From Sporichthyaceae bacterium (lineage in GTDB: Bacteria; Actinomycetota; Actinomycetes; JAKEEW01): a stretch of 38,379 bases of DNA. A model generated the notes under the pieces. It worked only from the letters and a program-made list of their open reading frames with translations, searched no databases and was not told the origin of the DNA. The translations under genes and the position numbers were made by a program. The stretch covers positions 1 to 38,379 of the forward strand of contig JAKEEW010000334.1 in NCBI GenBank assembly GCA_022616375.1, read 5' to 3'. The first letter of the stretch is position 1. Each line of letters opens with the position of its first letter. Below, piece by piece: positions 1 through 7,291 of this stretch.

Positions 1-151
1 CAAGTCGTCGGCGGCGCGGATCGCCGCCCAGGCGACGACCGGCTGCGAAGTCGAGAGTCGCCATAGCTCCACTATCGACTCCTCCTTCGCCTTGCCGGAC
101 GTCGTCTGGATCGCCGCCCGCATCCACCAAGACTTGGGAGACATACCCTAA
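1..151. other. Window edge with two antiparallel open frames; no safe gene call
   Basis: Both strands stay open to the window edge. On the plus strand a frame runs in from the edge and stops with TAA at 149-151, which would make it the 3' end of a gene convergent with the response regulator. On the minus strand an in-frame ATG at 144, 3 nt after the response regulator stop, or a GTG at 72 preceded by an AAGGAGGA-like ribosome site, would begin a gene leaving the window. The two frames share their third codon positions, so GC3 cannot decide between them. I recognise neither product. Confidence 0.3.
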
Positions 152-819
152 CCGGCGTCCCCGATTCCGTGCCGGACCGCGAACAGCGCCGCTTGGGTTC
201 GATCGGCCAGGTCCAGCTTCATCAGGATGTTGGACACGTGCGTCTTGACCGTCTTCTCGGACAGCACGAGCGCTCTGGCGATCTCCCGGTTGGACCGGCC
301 GCGGGCGATCTCGGCCAGCACGTCCCGCTCCCGTGGGGTGAGCGCGGACAGCCCGTCGCCCGCCCCGCTGCGCCCGCTGCCCGGCGCCGCGGTCAGCAAC
401 GCGGCGGCCACCTCGGGGTGGAGCAGCACGTGCCCGGCATGGATCGAGCGGATCGCGTTGGCCAGCGCGTCCGGGTCGATGTCTTTGTAGACGTAGCCGG
501 CCGCGCCGGCCCGCACCGCCGGGACCACCGCGGTCAGGTCGGCGTACGACGTGACGACCAGCACCTTGGCGGCGACCTCCCGGGCCCGCAGCATGCGCAA
601 CGCCTCGACCCCGTCGACGCCCGGCATCTTCAGATCGAGCAGGATCACGTCCGGTTGCAGTGCCTGCGCCTGCTGCACCGCGACCTCGCCGTTGGCCGCT
701 TCGCCGACGATGTCGATGTCGTCCTGCACCTCGAGAAACGTGCGCAGCCCGCGGCGCACCACCTCGTGATCGTCGGCAATCAGCACCCTGATCTTCGTAC
801 GACCCGGCGGCTCAACCAT
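148..819 (-). CDS. LuxR/NarL-family response regulator
   Basis: This is a DNA-binding response regulator of a two-component system. Residues 10-125 form the receiver domain, with acidic residues D16/D17, the probable phospho-acceptor D62 in LLDLKMPG, T90 and K112. Residues about 158-205 form a LuxR helix-turn-helix beginning LTPRERDVL and containing NREIA and KTVKTHVSNI. The length, 223 aa, is normal for the NarL/FixJ family. The ATG lies inside the last codons of the upstream histidine kinase gene (8-nt overlap), so the two are translationally coupled and form a cognate pair. The regulated genes are not evident in the window. Confidence 0.93.
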   Translation of the reverse strand: MVEPPGRTKIRVLIADDHEVVRRGLRTFLEVQDDIDIVGEAANGEVAVQQAQALQPDVILLDLKMPGVDGVEALRMLRAREVAAKVLVVTSYADLTAVVPAVRAGAAGYVYKDIDPDALANAIRSIHAGHVLLHPEVAAALLTAAPGSGRSGAGDGLSALTPRERDVLAEIARGRSNREIARALVLSEKTVKTHVSNILMKLDLADRTQAALFAVRHGIGDAG

Positions 820-1951
820 CGGGCACCTCCAGATGGATCGTGGTGCCGCTACCGGCCCGGGAGCGCACCCGCAGCGATCCGCCGACCGACCTGGCCCGTT
901 CCCGCATCGACGCCAGGCCGAGACCGGACGACCCGCCGGTGCGGACCGCGGCCGGATCGAAGCCCAGCCCGTCGTCGATGATCTCTAGCTCCACCCCGCC
1001 CGGGCGGCCGAGCAACCGGACCGTGACCGAGGCGGCACCGCCGTGCCGCAACGCGTTGTGCAGCGCCTCCTGGGCCACCCGCAGGATCGCTTCCTCGGTC
1101 GCCGCCGGCAGCCGGCGCACCCCGTCGGCCTGGAACGTCACCGCAGCTGCGTGCACCCGGTCGAGCAGCGCCACCCGCCGGCGCAGGGTCTCGACCAACC
1201 CGTGGTCGGCCAGGTCGGCCGGCATCAGCTCAGCCACCACCTGCCGTAGCTCGTCTTGGGCCTCCGCGGCCAGCCGGCTCACCGCGGCCAGCTCGGTCGC
1301 GGCCCGGGCCGGATCGCGGCTCACCAAGGCACCCGCGGCCTGCGCGGTCAGCCGCAGGCTGAACAGCTTCTGCGCCACCGCGTCGTGCAGCTCGTGTGCG
1401 ATCCGCTGCCGCTCCTCGACCAGGGTCAGCTCCCGGCTGCGCTCGTAGAGCCGCGCGTTGGTGAGCGCGATCGCCGCATGTGCGGCCAGCACCCCGAGAA
1501 GCCGCTCGTCGTCGGTGCTGAACTCGGCCCGGTTGCGCGGATTGGCCAGGTAGATCGCGCCCAGGATGTCCGCGCCGTCCAGGATCGGCATGCCGATGAA
1601 GGCGCCGAGCACGGGATGTGACGCCGGCCACCACTCGAACCGCGGATCGGCCCGGATATCGGTCAGCCGCTGCACCTTGGCCTCTCGCAGCATCACCCCG
1701 AGCATGCCGTGTTGGCGGGGCAGCGGACCGATCGCGGCCCGCTCCGCGTCGCTGACCCCGTCCACCACGAACTCGGCGAACGAGTCGGCGTCATCGGGCA
1801 CGCCGAGCGCGGCGTAGTCGGCGTCCAGCAGGTCCCGGGCCGCGGCCACGATCGTCTGCAGCACGTCCCGGACCGACAGGTGCCTGGCCACGGCCAGGAC
1901 CGCGGCCGACAACGCGTCCAGGGTGGCCCGCTCAACCTCGCTGTGCGGCAC
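812..1951 (-). CDS. GAF-domain sensor histidine kinase (HisKA_3 type)
   Basis: This is the partner kinase of the adjacent response regulator. A GAF sensor domain covers about residues 15-170, followed by a HisKA_3 dimerisation helix with RQRIAHELHD, where H189 is the likely phosphorylated histidine. A HATPase_c domain follows, with an N-box (EALHNALRHGG), DDGLGFDP and GLGLASMRERA. There is no transmembrane segment, so it should sense a cytoplasmic signal; the GAF ligand cannot be told from sequence. The GTG start is supported by a -10 box TACCGT (1964 to 1959), which puts the transcript start at or beside the GTG, giving a leaderless mRNA. Length 379 aa. Confidence 0.92.
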   Translation of the reverse strand: MPHSEVERATLDALSAAVLAVARHLSVRDVLQTIVAAARDLLDADYAALGVPDDADSFAEFVVDGVSDAERAAIGPLPRQHGMLGVMLREAKVQRLTDIRADPRFEWWPASHPVLGAFIGMPILDGADILGAIYLANPRNRAEFSTDDERLLGVLAAHAAIALTNARLYERSRELTLVEERQRIAHELHDAVAQKLFSLRLTAQAAGALVSRDPARAATELAAVSRLAAEAQDELRQVVAELMPADLADHGLVETLRRRVALLDRVHAAAVTFQADGVRRLPAATEEAILRVAQEALHNALRHGGAASVTVRLLGRPGGVELEIIDDGLGFDPAAVRTGGSSGLGLASMRERARSVGGSLRVRSRAGSGTTIHLEVPDG

Positions 1952-2061
1952 GCTCCCGACGGTACCGAGCCGGCCCGCGGCCGGGATCAGCCGGGCGGCC
2001 TAGGGCGAAGGTCCGGGCGCGGTACCCACTCGCGCCCGATCCGGCGGTCCCGGCCCCGACC

Positions 2062-2067
2062 TAGCGT
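2062..2067 (+). promoter_or_regulatory. -10 box for a leaderless SDR transcript
   Basis: TAGCGT ends 7 nt before the ATG at 2075, the spacing expected if transcription begins at the start codon. No ribosome-binding site precedes the ATG. Confidence 0.5.
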
Positions 2068-2074
2068 CGATCAC

Positions 2075-2806
2075 ATGCCTGTCGCACTCGTTACCGGAGC
2101 CTCCAGGGGGCTCGGCCTTGCCCTGGCCACCGGGCTCGCCGAGGCCGGCTGGCGGCTGGTCATCACCGCCAAGCACGCCGAGCCGCTCCAGCTCGCCGCC
2201 GCCGAGCTGAGCGAGCTCACCACGGTGACCGCGCTCCCCGGCGATCTCACCCGCCCGGCACATCGGGCCGCGCTGGTCCGAGCCGTCGAGCCGGCCGGAG
2301 CCGCGGGCGGAGGCGGGTTGGACCTACTGATCAACAACGCCGGCATCCTCGGGCCAAGCCCGCAGCCGGCCCTCGGCGACTATCCGCTGGACGTGCTGCG
2401 GACCGTGTACGAGGTCAACGTGATCGCCCAGCTCGGGCTCGCTCAGCTGGCGCTGCCGGCATTGCGGGCGGCGGAGGGCGTGCTGGTCAACATCACCTCG
2501 GACGCCGCGGTCGAGGCATACGAAGGCTGGGGCGGCTACGGCTCGGCCAAGGCCGCGCTGGAGCAGGCCGGCCGGGTGCTGGCCGCCGAGGAACCGCGGG
2601 TGCGGGTCTGGTCGGTCGACCCGGGCGACCTGCGCACCCGGATGCACCAGGAGGCGTTTCCCGGCGAGGACATCTCGGATCGACCGCTCCCGCAGACCGT
2701 GGTCCCGGCGTTCCTGCAGCTGCTCGACCTGCGGCCGGCATCGGGCCGGTACCGGCTGCCGGAGCTGGTCACCGTGGGGGCGCCGGGCATTACGGGTTCA
2801 CCGTGA
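2075..2806 (+). CDS. SDR-family NAD(P)-dependent oxidoreductase
   Basis: This is a classical short-chain dehydrogenase/reductase of 243 aa. It has the N-terminal Rossmann motif TGASRGLG, the NNAG motif, catalytic Ser in NITSDAAV, and YGSAKAAL as the Tyr-x3-Lys active site. The substrate is unknown. The ATG at 2075 is preferred because the homologous Rossmann strand starts right there and a TAGCGT -10 box lies just upstream. The C-terminus is odd: after LVTVG the frame runs a few residues (APGITGSP) and stops. One extra G in the G5 run at 2776-2780 would instead read into a glyoxalase-like tail, described separately. It probably shares a transcript with the QueA-like gene. Confidence 0.88.
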   Translation: MPVALVTGASRGLGLALATGLAEAGWRLVITAKHAEPLQLAAAELSELTTVTALPGDLTRPAHRAALVRAVEPAGAAGGGGLDLLINNAGILGPSPQPALGDYPLDVLRTVYEVNVIAQLGLAQLALPALRAAEGVLVNITSDAAVEAYEGWGGYGSAKAALEQAGRVLAAEEPRVRVWSVDPGDLRTRMHQEAFPGEDISDRPLPQTVVPAFLQLLDLRPASGRYRLPELVTVGAPGITGSP

Positions 2807-2856
2807 CCGATCCGGCCGGCAACCGGGTGCTGTTGTGGACCGAGGCCGGCCAGTGA
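2782..2856 (+). pseudogene. C-terminal remnant of a VOC/glyoxalase-like gene
   Basis: In the frame one base away from the SDR, the sequence encodes about 23 residues containing HYGFTVTDPAGNRVLLW and then TGA. This resembles the last beta-strands of vicinal-oxygen-chelate (glyoxalase/bleomycin-resistance) proteins, which often carry a (T/R)DPxGN motif near the end. The stop overlaps the GTG of the next gene (GTGA), a normal operon junction. The likeliest reading is that a VOC gene once sat between the SDR and QueA-like genes and was deleted except for its last codons. A fusion to the SDR through a base-count error in the G-run is the alternative. Confidence 0.6.
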
Positions 2857-3911
2857 CCGCAACCGTGGACTTCGAGCTCCCCGCGGCGCTGGCCGCGCGC
2901 CAACCGCCGGAGGCTCGTGGCCTGAGCCGGGACGGGGTCCGCCTGCTGGTGGGTGACAAGAGCACCGGCGCGGTCTCGCATCACCGGTTCGTCGACCTGC
3001 CTGGACTGCTACGGCCCGGCGACCTGCTCGTCGTGAACGTCTCTGCCACCGTGCCGGCTGCGGTGGACGCGGTGGACGGCTCCGGGCTGGTCGTGCACTT
3101 CTGCACCGAGCTGCCGGCCGGGCCGGCCCAGGCGCCCCGCCGATGGGTGGTCGAGCTGCGTCGCCCGGACCGCGGCGGGAGCACGGTGCCCTACCCGGAC
3201 GGCGAGTCCGGCCAGGTCTACCGGCTGCCGGGTGGGATGGCCGTGCGCCTGGTCCAGCCCTACTCCGATGGCCGGCTCTGGGTCGCCGCCATGGCCTGCG
3301 ACGGGCCGGACAGCTCCGGCGTGCTCGACTACCTGAGCCGGTACGGCCGGCCGATCAGGTACGGCTACGTGACCGAGGACTGGCCGCTGTCCGCATACCA
3401 GACCGTGTTCGGCATCGAGCCGGGCAGCGCGGAGATGCCAAGCGCCGGCCGGCCGTTCAGCCCGGCACTGGTGACCAAGCTGGTCAGTCGCGGCATCGCG
3501 GTGGTCCCGCTGACCCTGCACACCGGGGTCGCCTCGGCCGAGGCGCACGAGCGGCCCTACCCGGAGCGCTACCACGTGCCCGCCCCCACCGCGGCACTGG
3601 TGAACGCGGCCAAGACCGCCGGCGGCCGGATCATCGCGGTCGGCACCACGGTGGTGCGAGCGCTGGAGACGGTGGCCGATCCGGACGGCCGGATCCGGCC
3701 CGGCCGGGGCTGGACGAACCTGGTGGTCACCCCGGATCGGGCGATCCGGGTCGTGGACGGACTGCTCACCGGGCTGCACGAGCCACGCGCCTCGCACCTG
3801 GCGATGCTGGAAGCAGTCGCCGGACCGGATCTACTGCGCGACTGCTACCGGGAGGCCGTGGCGCGGCGCTACCTCTGGCACGAGTTCGGCGACCTGAACC
3901 TGCTTCGCTGA
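2853..3911 (+). CDS. QueA-like S-adenosylmethionine:tRNA ribosyltransferase-isomerase
   Basis: The protein (352 aa) resembles QueA, which transfers and isomerises the ribosyl group of S-adenosylmethionine to make epoxyqueuosine in tRNA. Family-like blocks are RPGDLLVVN near residue 55, YPERYHVPAP, GGRIIAVGTTVVRALE, GWTNLVVTP and VDGLLTGLHEP followed by ASHLAMLEAV. Several blocks differ from textbook QueA: VNVSATVPAA replaces the FNDTRVIPAR-like block and LHTGV replaces HVGxGTF. No other queuosine gene (tgt, queC/D/E/F, queG) is in the window. It may be a diverged actinobacterial paralogue with another substrate. The GTG start overlaps the preceding VOC stop. Confidence 0.82.
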   Translation: MTATVDFELPAALAARQPPEARGLSRDGVRLLVGDKSTGAVSHHRFVDLPGLLRPGDLLVVNVSATVPAAVDAVDGSGLVVHFCTELPAGPAQAPRRWVVELRRPDRGGSTVPYPDGESGQVYRLPGGMAVRLVQPYSDGRLWVAAMACDGPDSSGVLDYLSRYGRPIRYGYVTEDWPLSAYQTVFGIEPGSAEMPSAGRPFSPALVTKLVSRGIAVVPLTLHTGVASAEAHERPYPERYHVPAPTAALVNAAKTAGGRIIAVGTTVVRALETVADPDGRIRPGRGWTNLVVTPDRAIRVVDGLLTGLHEPRASHLAMLEAVAGPDLLRDCYREAVARRYLWHEFGDLNLLR

Positions 3912-3931
3912 GCCACCCTGGCCAGGGCCGA

Positions 3932-3937
3932 TAGCGT
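3932..3937 (+). promoter_or_regulatory. -10 box for leaderless serB
   Basis: TAGCGT ends 6 nt before the GTG at 3944, placing the expected transcript start on the first base of the start codon. Confidence 0.5.
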
Positions 3938-3943
3938 GGTTCG

Positions 3944-5152
3944 GTGCACGCAGAGACCCACCCTGCCACCTGGCCCGTCCGGACCCTGCTGCTGACCGTC
4001 ACCGGCCGGGACCGGCCAGGGGTGACCTCCGCCCTGTTCGACGTGCTCGCCGAGTATCCGATCCAGGTGCTCGACATGGAGCAGGTGGTGGTCCGCGGCC
4101 GGCTCATCCTCGGTGTGCTGGTCACCAGCCCGAACGAAGAGGGCGAGCTGTCGGCCCGGCTGACCCGGGCCGCTCGCGAGCTCGGGATGGACATCGAGAC
4201 GATCGCCGGCGCCGGCGACAACGCGCCGCGCGGACTGGGCCGGCTGCACGTCACGATGCTCGGTCAGCCGCTCCGCCCGGTCGACGTCGCCGCGGTGGCC
4301 GGGATCATCGCCGGCTGCGGAGCCAACATCGACCGGATCGTGCGGCTGTCCCGGAATCCGGTGACCAGCCTCGAGCTCGACGTGTCCGGCGCCGACTCGA
4401 TGGAGCTGCGCCGCAAGCTCACCGAGGAGGCAGCCCGGCGCGAGGTCGACGTGGCGGTGCAGCGCTCCGGCCTGTACCGCCGGGCCAAGCGACTGGTCGT
4501 GATGGACGTCGACTCCACCCTGGTCCGCGGCGAGATGATCGATGCGCTCGGCGGTCTGGCCGGCAGCGCCGACGAGGTGGCCCGGATCACCGCCGCGGCG
4601 ATGCGCGGCGACTTGGACTACACCGAGTCGCTGCGTCGCCGGGTCGAGCTGCTCGCCGGGCTGGACGCGAGCGCGCTGGACGAGGTGACCAAGCGGGTCG
4701 AGCTGACCCCGGGCGCGGCCACCCTGATCCGGACGCTCAAACGCCTCGACCACAAGGTCGCCGTGGTCTCCGGTGGGTTCACTCAGGTCACCGACGTGCT
4801 GGCGGCCGAGCTCGGGCTGGACTACGCGGCCGCGAACACACTGGAGATCGTGGACGGGCGGCTCACCGGCCGGCTGACCGGTCCGATCATCGACCGGGCC
4901 GGCAAGGCTGACGCGCTGCGCCGGTTCGCCGCGGCCGCCGAGGTGCCGCTGAGCCAGACGGTGGCCATCGGCGACGGCGCGAACGACCTGGACATGATCG
5001 CGCTGGCCGGGCTCGGCGTGGCGTTCAACGCCAAAGCCGTGGTCAAGCGGGCCGCGGACACCTCGGTGAGCATGCAGCAGCTGGACGCGATCCTGTTCCT
5101 GCTCGGGATCTCCAAGGACGAGATCGACGCGGAGGACGACGAGGTTGGCTGA
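3944..5152 (+). CDS. serB: Phosphoserine phosphatase SerB with N-terminal ACT domains
   Basis: SerB removes phosphate from O-phosphoserine, the last step of serine synthesis. Residues about 13-175 contain ACT-type regulatory domains (TVTGRDRPGVTSALF; LHVTMLG), which in this family bind amino acids. The HAD phosphatase core follows: motif I DVDSTLVRGE with nucleophile D188, motif II near VVSGGFTQ, and motif IV IGDGANDLDMI. Length 402 aa matches actinobacterial SerB2-type enzymes. The GTG start is supported by a TAGCGT -10 box that would make the mRNA leaderless. It stands alone; the other serine genes are not in the window. Confidence 0.95.
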   Translation: MHAETHPATWPVRTLLLTVTGRDRPGVTSALFDVLAEYPIQVLDMEQVVVRGRLILGVLVTSPNEEGELSARLTRAARELGMDIETIAGAGDNAPRGLGRLHVTMLGQPLRPVDVAAVAGIIAGCGANIDRIVRLSRNPVTSLELDVSGADSMELRRKLTEEAARREVDVAVQRSGLYRRAKRLVVMDVDSTLVRGEMIDALGGLAGSADEVARITAAAMRGDLDYTESLRRRVELLAGLDASALDEVTKRVELTPGAATLIRTLKRLDHKVAVVSGGFTQVTDVLAAELGLDYAAANTLEIVDGRLTGRLTGPIIDRAGKADALRRFAAAAEVPLSQTVAIGDGANDLDMIALAGLGVAFNAKAVVKRAADTSVSMQQLDAILFLLGISKDEIDAEDDEVG

Positions 5153-5154
5153 CG

Positions 5155-5182
5155 TGTCGAAATCCGGGCGGCGGCATTCGTA
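5155..5182 (+). promoter_or_regulatory. Candidate ECF42-dependent promoter of the DGPF operon
   Basis: TGTCGA at 5155-5160 is followed 18 nt later by CGTA at 5179-5182. The known target promoter of ECF42 sigma factors is TGTCGA at -35 and CG(A/T)C at -10, so the -35 is exact and the -10 differs in one base. It lies about 50 nt upstream of the first DGPF gene, the usual ECF42 target, and an ECF42-type gene lies just beyond the operon. Confidence 0.55.
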
Positions 5183-5234
5183 GTAGGCAGCGAGAGGGCG
5201 CAGCCGCGTCCGAGGACCACAGGAGAACGACACC

Positions 5235-5576
5235 ATGAAGTACGTCATCTTGATCGTCGGAGACGAGTCGAAGTACCCCACCGACGACGCCGAGTCCGAA
5301 GCCTGGATGAACGAGATCGTGGCCTGGTACGACAAGTGGACCCAGGCCGGCAAGATCGTGGACGACGGCGCCGAGCTGGACTCGCCGACCAAGGCCAAGA
5401 CAATCCGCAGCACCGGCGTCACCGACGGCCCGTACATCGAGGCAAAGGAAGCTATCGGCGGATTCTCCACCCTAGAGACCGACACGATCGAGGAAGCGGT
5501 AGAGATCGCGTCCGGCTGGCCGGGAGTGTCCAACGGCCTGATCACGATCGAAGTCCGGCCGGTCCTGGAGCGCTAG
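5235..5576 (+). CDS. YCII/DGPF-domain protein 1
   Basis: This is a 113-aa YCII-related protein. It starts KYVILIVGDE, has an AWYDKW segment and carries the defining motif as TDGPYIEAKEAIGGF. These small proteins adopt a ferredoxin-like fold with a possible active site, but their reaction is unknown. They are typically encoded beside ECF42 sigma factors, as here. A good ribosome site (AGGAGAA) precedes the ATG by 7 nt. The next gene starts 2 nt after its stop, so the two form an operon, probably driven by the candidate ECF42 promoter upstream. Confidence 0.9.
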   Translation: MKYVILIVGDESKYPTDDAESEAWMNEIVAWYDKWTQAGKIVDDGAELDSPTKAKTIRSTGVTDGPYIEAKEAIGGFSTLETDTIEEAVEIASGWPGVSNGLITIEVRPVLER

Positions 5577-5578
5577 GG

Positions 5579-5929
5579 ATGGGTATGCGCTACGCGATGT
5601 TGATCGGCGGCAATCCGGAGTCCTGGTCCGATTCCAGCGCGGCGGAGCGGGCCGCCGCGATGACCGCGACCTACGCCTGGTTCGAACGCTGGAGCCAGGC
5701 CGGCAAGATCGCCGACGGTGGGGCCGAGCTGGCCGAGCCGGGCACCGCCCGCACGATCCGGGGTGGGCTGGTGATCGACGGCCCGTTCCTCGAGTCCAAG
5801 GAGGTCATCGGCGGGTTCGTGCTGCTGGACGCGAATTCGATGGACGAAGCGGTCGAGATCGCCGCTACCTGGCCGAACGCCAGACGCCCCGACGTCGTCA
5901 TCGAGGTCCGCCCGGTGGTCGAGCATTAG
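5579..5929 (+). CDS. YCII/DGPF-domain protein 2
   Basis: This 116-aa paralogue of the preceding gene shares AMLIGG, FERWSQAGKIADGGAEL and IDGPFLESKEVIGGF. The two probably arose by tandem duplication and may form a heterodimer, which is inference. The ATG at 5579 lies 2 nt after the previous stop; an in-frame ATG at 5585 is also possible and gives MRYAML, closer to the usual start of the family. It converges on the ECF sigma gene, ending 72 bp from it. Confidence 0.9.
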   Translation: MGMRYAMLIGGNPESWSDSSAAERAAAMTATYAWFERWSQAGKIADGGAELAEPGTARTIRGGLVIDGPFLESKEVIGGFVLLDANSMDEAVEIAATWPNARRPDVVIEVRPVVEH

Positions 5930-6001
5930 CCGAGCAACGGCCGGGGGGCGAGCCGGACACAGCTCGACACACCCGGTCGGGCCGGCGAGCGGGCGCCGGG
6001 G

Positions 6002-7210
6002 TCAGGCCTCAGCCAGGCGGCGGGCGAGCAGCTCCCGCTCGGCCGGATTGGTGGCCAGCTCCAGTGCCCGCTTGTCGGCCAGGCGGGCTTCCTCGGTCCG
6101 GCCGAGATCGCGCAACAGCTCGCCGCGCACCGCATACCAGAGCCGGTAGTCGCGCAGCTCGCCCTCCAGCCGGTCCAGCTCGACCAGCGCGGTCGCGGCG
6201 CCGTGGGTATAGCGCGTGGCCACGGCCCGGTTGAGCCGCACCACCGGCGACGGGGTGAGCCGGTCGAGCTGGTCGTACAGCAGCCGGATCTGGGCCCAGT
6301 CGGTGTCCGCGTAGCAGGTGGCCTGCGCGTGCAGCGCGGCGATCGCGGCCTGGACCTGGTAGGGGCCGGGCCGGCGCCCGGCCAGCGCGCTGTCCAGCAG
6401 CTCGGTGGCCGCGACGATGGTCGCCCGATCCCAGCGGGACCGGTCCTGGTCGGCCAGCCGGACCAGCCGGCCCCAGCCGTCGAACCGGGTCGTGGCCCGC
6501 GCCTGGTGCAGCATCATCAGGGCCCGCAACCCGAGCCCCTCAGGCTCCCGCGGCATCAGCTGGTGCAGCAGATCGCCGAGCCACTGTGCGGTCGCGACCA
6601 GGTCGTGCCTGGCCGGCTCCCGCGCGCTGCTGGTCAGGTAGCCCTCGTTGAACAGCAGGTAGACGACGCCGAGCACCTCGTCCAACCGGGCATTGAACTC
6701 GTCCGGGTCGGGCACCGCGAACCGCACACCGCGCTGCTGCAGCAGCTTGCGGGCCCGGCTCAGCCGCTGTGCCATGGTCGGCTCCGGCTGCAGGTAGGCG
6801 GCCGCGACCTCGGCCGTGGTCAGCCCGCACACGCTGCGCAGGGTGAGCGCGATCTGCGACTCCCTGGGCAGCTCGGGCGAGCAGCACGCGAAGATCAGGC
6901 CGAGCAGGTCGTCGTCCGCGGGGTCCGAGTCCGGCCAGCTGTTCGCGATCAGCGCGAGCTTGTCCCGGCCGGCCTGCTCGCGGCGCAGCCGATCGATGCC
7001 CTTGCGCTTGGCCGTGGTCGCGAGCCAGCCGCCTGGATTGGCCGGCACGCCTTCCTCCGGCCAGTGCGCGGCGGCCTCGAGCAAGGCATCCTGCAGCAGC
7101 TCCTCGGCGAGGTCCAGGTCACCGAGCCGGTGGGCCAGTGCCCCACGGAGCCTGGCCGCCTCGGCTCGGTAGACCCGCTCAAGATCCGCCAGCGCGGACG
7201 GGTGCTGCAC
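6002..7210 (-). CDS. ECF42-type RNA polymerase sigma factor with long C-terminal extension
   Basis: Region 2 (YRAEAARLRGALAHRLGD; AEELLQDALLEAAAHWP) and region 4 (SQIALTLRSVCGLTTAEVAAAYL) occupy the first 170 residues. A further 200 or so residues contain LNRAVA and the C-terminal LADKRALELA-type helical repeats seen in ECF42 sigma factors (DUF6596/TPR-like). There is no anti-sigma gene, which is normal for ECF42; the extension itself is thought to control activity. The partner DGPF genes converge on it. The GTG at 7210 (402 aa) is chosen because VQHPSALADLERVYRAEA aligns with the family start. The 5' end lies in a 53-bp tandem duplication, so a decoy GTG exists 53 nt upstream. Confidence 0.9.
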   Translation of the reverse strand: MQHPSALADLERVYRAEAARLRGALAHRLGDLDLAEELLQDALLEAAAHWPEEGVPANPGGWLATTAKRKGIDRLRREQAGRDKLALIANSWPDSDPADDDLLGLIFACCSPELPRESQIALTLRSVCGLTTAEVAAAYLQPEPTMAQRLSRARKLLQQRGVRFAVPDPDEFNARLDEVLGVVYLLFNEGYLTSSAREPARHDLVATAQWLGDLLHQLMPREPEGLGLRALMMLHQARATTRFDGWGRLVRLADQDRSRWDRATIVAATELLDSALAGRRPGPYQVQAAIAALHAQATCYADTDWAQIRLLYDQLDRLTPSPVVRLNRAVATRYTHGAATALVELDRLEGELRDYRLWYAVRGELLRDLGRTEEARLADKRALELATNPAERELLARRLAEA

Positions 7211-7291
7211 ACCGGTCAGTCTCGCAGAGCCGATACCGCCGCCAGCGCGGACGGGTGCTGCACACCGGTCAGTCTCGCAGAGCCGATACCG
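7186..7291. repeat. Perfect 53-bp tandem duplication spanning the MMPL stop and sigma start
   Basis: Two identical 53-bp units, 7186-7238 and 7239-7291, lie head to tail. On the minus strand each unit contains a TGA, a short spacer and a GTG followed by codons for QHPSAL. The unit nearer the MMPL gene supplies that gene's stop codon (7269-7271) and a false sigma start (GTG at 7263) that runs only 15 codons to a TGA at 7216-7218. The other unit supplies the real start at 7210. The unit length is not a multiple of three, so the copies are read in different frames. Confidence 0.95.
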
